Shown piece by piece: positions 57,301-64,000 of a DNA stretch of 64,000 bases. The stretch covers positions 31,557,001 to 31,621,000 of the forward strand of contig NC_059478.1 of NCBI RefSeq assembly GCF_018139145.2, written 5' to 3'. The notes beneath the pieces are model-generated. The model searched no databases and was not told the DNA's origin. It worked only from the letters and a program-made list of their open reading frames with translations. The stretch comes from Gymnogyps californianus. Taxonomy: Eukaryota > Chordata > Aves > Accipitriformes > Cathartidae. Position numbers and translations under genes: made by a program. Position 1 is the first letter of the stretch, and each line of letters begins with the position of its first letter.

Positions 57301-60300
57301 TGGCTGATGCAAAAATCTAACCACCATTGAAATCAATTTACATTTCCCCTATATGTACACAGGTCATGAAAGCTCATTACTTCCCATAAATTATATAAGA
57401 TTATGTAAGTTTTGAGGAATTTTCTCTAGTAATATGAAAAAGTATACACTGCAATAACGTGGACATTAATCTAAGTGTAATCTGTTTATTTCAGGGAAAA
57501 TTGGTGAGCAGTTTAATGCTTCCAAGATTGCTGGGATCAAGCTCATTTTCCAGATTTACTTGTCTTTGATTTCCCTTCAGCAAAATGGGAGCATTTACCA
57601 ATACAGCTGATACCTCTAACCTGTACTTTACAGTGAGTAACACTTCAACGTATTTTATTATTACTTGCAGAATTTCCCATAATGCCAATGGAAAAGGCAA
57701 AATGTTTCAGAAAAGTAGGAATGTTCAAATGCACATAATGCAACACACTGACAGAAATGTCATTTATTAATATTTATTAGGCAAGCAAATATCTTTGGAT
57801 GAAGAATGATATAAAAACATTATCATCATCAACATACTTGTCCCTGTAGCATATTTCTATGTGAGCCATATTAGGAAACGTCCACTCATCCAAACCTCTA
57901 GAGGCATTTTGGCTACTAATCCGGATGAATGAGGTCTCTCCTGTCAGTTACATCCATTACAAGACAGAATTCTCTTCCCTGAACTCTCTAAACAAAACTT
58001 TTCATTTACAAAGGTCCTAAGACAAATTTTGCTGGGAGTCTTTTCAATGACTGCAAGTGGACAAAAAGTTTCCCTGAAAATTAATTTATTTGCCTGTTTG
58101 GAAGTTCTACCTCCTTACCAGCCCCAACCCCTCACTTTCTCCATATTTCAATCAAATCTCAGATGTAGTTTAATAGTGTAAGCGGATGAAGCCAGAAACA
58201 ATGTACAGTACAGCCTGAACTGGATGCATAGGTGATCCTCACTGCCAGCAACCAAGATTTTCTAATGTACAGCCAGCCTTGGAGCACAGTAACACCCACC
58301 TATATTTAATGACTGTTACATGAGTCAAATCCTCTGTGGAACACGCATTGCATTAAGCTCCTAATTACTAGTTTCAACTGAAATGCTTTGACGACTGTTA
58401 AAACACTGAGAAATGATGACATAACAGAAGCTCTCAGGAAATGTTATTCTTAACACTCAACAGATTATTGATTCCTCTGCTGAGGAGCAGCAAAGTAACA
58501 GGAGCTCCAACCTTAACTTAGGCAGACCTGTCTCTCAATTAAAAACAACAGTAAACATTTTAACCGCAACAAGAGACAACATCCATCACCCCCGAAGAAT
58601 GCTTCAATTAACACAACCATGGACCTCCTTTGGTTGAATGCGGTATTAAAAATAGAATTCATGAGCTCTCTAATTTATGATAGGTTATTGGATAACTCTT
58701 GTTAATTATAGCTACACAATGTCAAAATTAATTATTTTCCCACCTTCTTTCAACTTGAGAACGAATTCATAACTTATATCAAGACTCAAAAGATGTGCAA
58801 TTAATATTGTCAGTAACCATTTCACAAAAAAGATTTGTTAAAGGCGGGCATGTGGACACAATTAGTGTATCAATTAATGTTGCTGTTACTTGATCTATAA
58901 ATTATTGAAAAACTTGTAACTACTGCAAGGAAACAAGGCAAATCCACTCCCCATCAATGAAATAAGCTCCTGACTGTGCCCTTCTTTCATTACTCTTTAG
59001 ATCAAATTTGAATTTTGCTGGATTCCGTGAATCTTAGCTATGTAATCAGAAAAATAAATGAAACTATACCAATCTGACAACTTGAAATACCTCATTACAG
59101 TGATGATGCTTTAATTGCTGTTAGCTGATCATAATGTTAAAAAAGAGTTAAATAATAAAAAAAAAAAAAATCCACCGTCATTGTTCATAGCACTTATTAA
59201 TTTAAACTGAAGTTCCAATCTGGAAACGAACCTATAAAAACTGTACCGAGATTTCTATGTATCAGCAAAATTGTAACTTTCACATCAACCAGAAACCTCT
59301 ATCCCACTCTCAAATTTAGCAATGATTAGTCCAAAGATTAGATTCAAATGAGGTCTAAGAAACCCAAAACAGGACTTGGGTAGCATTAGGCACTTATGAT
59401 GAAAACTGAAAATGACAAAACGTAACGTTATTTAAAGGCTGCTTATCCCCAAAGGCTTTTAAACTAACTAGGTACCTCCTGTTTGATCTAGAGTTTTGCT
59501 TCTGGGGAGGCAAAGGTTTTCCTTTAGATAGTTAGACAGACTCCACTCTCTCATTAGAGTTTAAAAGACCCAGGAAATAGATGTGACTCTGCCAGAGGCC
59601 CAATCCAATATCCGTGAATGTTCCCGGAACCACTGCACTCCTTTTAATTAGTAGTCAAGACAGTTAAAATGGGACACGAGCTTTTTGCCATCCTGATCCC
59701 AAGAGGATCAAACTCGGATCTTCTACTACCGAGAAAGCATTGCCATGCAACACCCTCTGCTCTGCTGGTGCAAGCAGGGTAATTCCTTACCTGGCATTAA
59801 ACAGCCCCCTGAGCGGAGTCCGCTCTCGCTTTCCCTCCTCAAGCACAGCTTCAGAACTTGTATATTCATTCAGTCAAAACAAAGTGCCCAACTCATGGCT
59901 GTGAGAAGGCACCTAGCTTTAGTAGAGACATAGCACATCACACCCTCTCTAAATTTCACGTTCCTACTGGCTAGTTACGGCAATCCCCGGCTTGGCGGCC
60001 TGCCTACTGTGAAATCTGTTTCCAGATGCCACGTGCTTACCACATATTGCAGTGGAAACCTATTAAATACGGGAATTTCACCCATGGGGATCCTTAGCAT
60101 CAAAGATCATTATGCTGATTGTCAACATGCCTGAGCTCCTCTTTGTATCTTGCTTCCATTTTTAAAAGTCCCTGTCATTTTCAAAATTGACTCAGAAGTC
60201 TTACTACAGGGGATATGATGAGAGATTAATTTTGAAAAAAAATCCTAAGCTTCAAACAGAATAATTACAGAATTAAAGTGCAAGAGGAAGAAACCAAATC

Positions 60301-61879
60301 GCTAGAAAAGTCTCCTGGCCTCCCCCAAGCAGATGCAGATCTGCATTCAAATTTGGTAGCCTGGCTCACTTCTTTACTGACCTCCCATTTCAGTTTTCCT
60401 GTTCAAGTTAGTTTTGCAAGAAGGGATTTTCCAAGGCAGTTATCAGTGTGGATTCAACATCAATGCAACACATTTCCCCCAAAGAAGTTTCTAAATCAAT
60501 TTTAATTCTGATAGGCTCAAGTAAATGTTTTCAGTTTGATTCAATAATCCATACACACTTATAAAATGGCTTTTCCCCCCAGGTACTACAAGACAAACAT
60601 GGTTTACGTTTCTAACAACTCTGGCTAATAAAAAATTCTAATTTGCTATCCCAAATGGTACAAACACATAATTTTTATTCACCTCTCAATGAACCAGATG
60701 ACATAAACAAATGAAATAAAATCAGCCTTTAAGAGCATTATTTGAACCATTAATTCTCTAAATGCTTCTTAAAGAACATATGATTTTTGGCAAACTCACA
60801 AAAAAAAAAAAGGCACCAAAAAAGTCCTCAAATAGAGCTTTCTAAATCTCCTGAGAATTTTGCATGATTTCCTTCTAGAGAGCAACATGAAACCTCTTCA
60901 GGATGTCTTAAAATTTGAGCAAGTTCTCAAAAAAGGTAATTACAACACAGTTACTAGTAGATATCAGCCAAGAGTGGCATGAGGATTAGGGCTGGAGGTG
61001 GGGGATGGCAGAAATATAATCTCCTCTAATAGCATCTAGTGCGCTGTAAGCTCGTAAGATGGAATAAAGTGTAGAAAGGAGGGCTGTGGAGGTCAGGATG
61101 AAACACGGGTCCTCAACTGGTAAGCATATTCACAGTACATGGAACAAAAAGTGACAATCTGGAGAGAAAAGGAGGTGCTTGGCTCACCCCCTTTTTCATA
61201 ATTGTGTCTTCAAGTCAGTTAAAACTCCTACCCTCTGCTGGGAGTATGACCAGGTAGCATTTCTAGAGCCCAGCAAATTCTGGATCCATCAGATCAATAT
61301 TGACTGAATAAAAGACAAAATCAGTACTTGATTTTTTAATAGCCTATTTTTAAGATTATCCAGGGTGATAATGTTAACATACAAAATTACAATTTGATAT
61401 TATCATGTTAATATTCAACTTACCTATAGTACATTAGAGTGTCACAGCTGTGATTCTACTTAAATAGCAGCTTCTGAGAGGACTTTGTATGTAAGTGCTT
61501 GTCCTAACTGTAGTAATAATCCTTTAGTGTTGAAACAGAATACCGTCTTACAAACCAGCTCTGATGACAATGGAGAGAAACTGAAGAGTTGACTATGACT
61601 AGAAAGCTTATGGCTGTAAAAACACTGTGCCTAATGAGAAATGTTTTAATAATCTCTTGTAAAAGAATTGCTTTGCATATGACTACAAAAAGACATAACT
61701 GTTCCCAACACATAAAAGAAAAATACAGTAAAATCTGTAACTTTGCAGGAGCATTAATGTCATTTGCCCCATCTGCAGCAGAAATCAAACTATTTCCCGG
61801 TCACCCAAAAATCAGTAATTATGCAACAGAGCCTAAAAGCAGTTATAAGAAACCATAAAAGAACTTCAAACACACATCC
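57301..61879 (-). other. DAB1: Large DAB1 intron with CNE-like AT-rich block
   Basis: About 4.6 kb of intron. The block at about 58620-59140 is repeat-free, AT-rich and dense in ATTAAT/TAATTA motifs, and has the look of a conserved non-coding element. Conservation itself cannot be judged from one sequence. No exon was found. Confidence 0.6.
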
Positions 61880-61985
61880 CACCCTGCTGCAGGGAGTTAG
61901 TCCATCCCAGTAGCAGGACTTTGCATTCATGCTCACTGAGTATCAGGAGACTCCTCCTGGACCTTTCCTCTCACCTGTCCAGGTT
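61880..61985 (-). mobile_element. Avian CR1 LINE fragment (reverse transcriptase 3' part)
   Basis: The plus strand GTCCATCCCAGTAGCAGGAC, TTTGCATTCATGCTCACTGA and CACCTGTCCAGG matches the antisense of the CR1 coding region commonly seen in birds (order 'CCC..GAGCAGGACTTTGCA...CTTCATGAGGTTCCT...CCTGTCCAGGTC'). It is truncated at both ends with no target duplication visible. Diverged and inactive. Confidence 0.65.
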
Positions 61986-62114
61986 ATTTAATTGTTTGCT
62001 TAACTAATGATGTTACAGTGCCTTTAACTCAAGGTATTCACTATACTACAAACAGATGAGTCACATCATCTGAATAACCATCATTTTCTTCTTGGGCATT
62101 GCACTTCAATAAAA

Positions 62115-62345
62115 GCAGCCTGCATTTATCTAACATTTTATCATGTTTTATATTCATATACCTTACAAATCTTAGAAATCAAGCTTTGTATTATTTCAAC
62201 ACTTCAAATAAGAAACACTACTTTACTATATCCTTATACAGATATACAGAGAGCTAAAGATTTAGCTGACGCTACGCAGAAGACTTATACTGACATCAGG
62301 AAAGAACCCTGTCCCATGCTCTAACTCCATACTAACCCTCGCACC
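62115..62345 (-). repeat. MIR/L2-like ancient repeat, antisense on plus
   Basis: The plus strand runs TGCATTTATCTAACATTTTA, TATACCTTACAAATC, ATACAGATATACAGAGAGCT and AAAGATTTAGCTGACGCTAC, then CCCATGCTCTAACTCCATAC. This is the order of a reverse-complemented MIR or L2 tail ('CATTTATTGAGCGC', 'CATTTTACAGATG.GGAAACTGAG', 'GCACAGAGAGGTTAAG', 'CCATGCTCTAACCACTA'). Diverged and probably amniote-age. It could equally be an L2 LINE end sharing this module. Confidence 0.5.
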
Positions 62346-64000
62346 CTTTCAGTCACCCCATATCTTCAGCGTGGGATACATCTGTGGGACAGACATTCCA
62401 TTAGGAAGTCATTATCAAACTTACTGCTCTTTCTCAGCGCAGTGCTGTGAACTGCAGATGGCAGGAGAAGTACCGGAACAGTAGATACTACAGCAAAAGA
62501 GGCCCCTCCCTGCTCTGGATGGAAATGGTTGCATGGCTCTTGCAGAAGTACAACAAAACCTGATTCACTGGAAATACACTAGAGCTGAAATTTCTGTTTA
62601 TAAAGCAAAGACTAATTTCTTGGGAATACTCAGTCCCACTGCATAATCAAACTCATTGATTGGTAACATTAGAAACTTCATGTTAGTACTCGCTACCTGT
62701 CAGTGCTTGCAGTTAACGAACTTGGGAAAAAAGGAGAAAAAAAAAATTCCCTGTTTTTCACATGTCCATCATTCACACTATACAGAGGAAGGCTCATTTG
62801 TTGAAATATACACAAATACATACAAATCAATGACAAGTAAATGAGCACACCAAGTTTCTTTTGACTTTCATTATGTGGGACTTGAATAGCAAACGTTGTC
62901 TGAATTGTATACCTTGTCTGTGTAAAGCATTCACTGTACCGCAAGGCCTTCGGATGGCTGGATGTGATCAGATGCACTCAGACTTGCACATACAACACAG
63001 AACAAGATTAATTCTGGAGATGTGCTACTGCCGTACATGGTCCCTTCCAGTTCTTCAGATACTTTCTACACGCTGCAGGGAGCTCTGATCGCTGCCACAG
63101 AACATATTTCATACTACTTCTCAGCAGTAAAGGTAATTCTCAGAATTTCCATTTGGGGGATAGAATCAGATTTTGTGCAGAGAAGCATTCAGTTATTATG
63201 ATTTATGAAAATGTTTTTAGAAGTTGGACGCCGAATATTTTATTACATAAACATCAAGTTCCTAAAACAGTTGTTTGCTGTTTTCAAAAGTTTCACCCTC
63301 CAGCAGAAGAAATAACATAGGAGACACACATCAAAAAAATGTTACCGTATTGCAAAGAACTGACATATTTTAATTTCCTGCCTGCCCAAAAATACTGAAT
63401 GATCATACAACCAAACCATCTTTACTTTCTTTACTTGCCTCGAACATCTCTCTCAGATCACATTCTCATTTACATCAAAGTTCCCCTATTTCTGCCTTTC
63501 CAAACTACAGCTTTTTTATCTTAAATGAATCATTTTTTCCTTGTGAGTTTAGGCTTAGAGTAGTCATAAGGATTCTAAACCATCTTCCCAAACAAACACT
63601 TAAAAATTTTTAATTGCTGTGTCTCTTTTTAAAAATGCTAATATAAAAATTTCTGATACAAAAACTATAGCAAACACAAGGCCTTAATTACCAGTTTGGT
63701 ACAATCGCTGTAGTAAAAGGTATAGCTGCCCAGAAGTTGAACAAGTTATTTATCAGATATCTGAGTAAAATTTGCAACACACACATATATGAGCAAAGAT
63801 GAGAATTTTTTTTTGTCTTAAAAAAATGTAAAAACTTCTCAGAAGTAAATGGCTAAATTATACACCCACAGAAAGAAACAGAGTGACAAACTGAAAAGCT
63901 CACATCAAAGTTCAAATTTTGCTGCCTCAAGTATTAAAACTCTTAGGTATGATTTTTTTCTTTATCATTATCTGCAGAGGTTTTAAAAAAAAAATAATCA
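62346..64000 (-). other. DAB1: Large DAB1 intron, right edge of window
   Basis: AT-rich intron to the end of the window, with short A and T tracts. No exon or named repeat is visible. The intron acceptor is at 6120-6119 and its donor lies beyond 64000. Confidence 0.75.

Overview
The window is vertebrate, almost certainly bird, nuclear DNA. It holds two coding exons of DAB1 (Disabled-1, the cytoplasmic adaptor of Reelin signalling), both on the minus strand, and otherwise only intron. The exons (5979-6118 and 3506-3604) encode contiguous residues of the PTB domain, about residues 23-102 in mammalian numbering. They have canonical splice sites and the phases expected for this family. A bird is indicated by CR1 LINE remnants, ancient MIR-like remnants, and several copies of an LTR family (5' end TGTCCTGGTTTTGGCTGGGA, 3' end ACCACGACA) that I recognise as widespread in neoavian genomes. 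The species cannot be named from the sequence.

Layout: 1-3505 is intron 3' of the second exon. 3605-5978 is a 2374-bp intron between the two PTB exons, with one near-full-length antisense MIR-like SINE. Everything from 6119 to 64000 belongs to one upstream intron of at least 57.9 kb. I did not find the conserved exon carrying the usual DAB1 start codon, so it probably lies beyond 64000. Between 9168 and 21033 that intron carries a cluster of one LTR family: three solo LTRs on the plus strand (antisense to DAB1) with perfect 5-bp target duplications (GCCAG, AAGCA, GAAGC), and one very unusual composite.

The composite (16304-17619, 1316 bp, target duplication CAGTT) is the most interesting object. 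Two 412-bp LTR 5' portions face each other as long terminal inverted repeats, and a 492-bp core made of rearranged 28S ribosomal RNA sequence, antisense then sense, lies between them. Both outer ends are the same LTR terminus, and the clean 5-bp duplication implies the whole palindrome was inserted as a unit. It looks like a retroviral/rRNA template-switching product that was integrated, and it may define a non-autonomous repeat family.

Elsewhere the large intron holds decayed CR1 pieces (26690-27240, 33510-33572, 61880-61985), MIR-like SINEs (57185-57300, 62115-62345), a 23-bp-stem hairpin (18590-18652) with a degenerate relative upstream, AT-rich stretches that resemble conserved non-coding elements, and one speculative alternative 5' exon (ATG at 43113, donor after 43074) that would splice in frame to the first PTB exon. 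No other protein-coding gene, tRNA or CRISPR array is supported. The many short open frames look like chance frames in intronic DNA.
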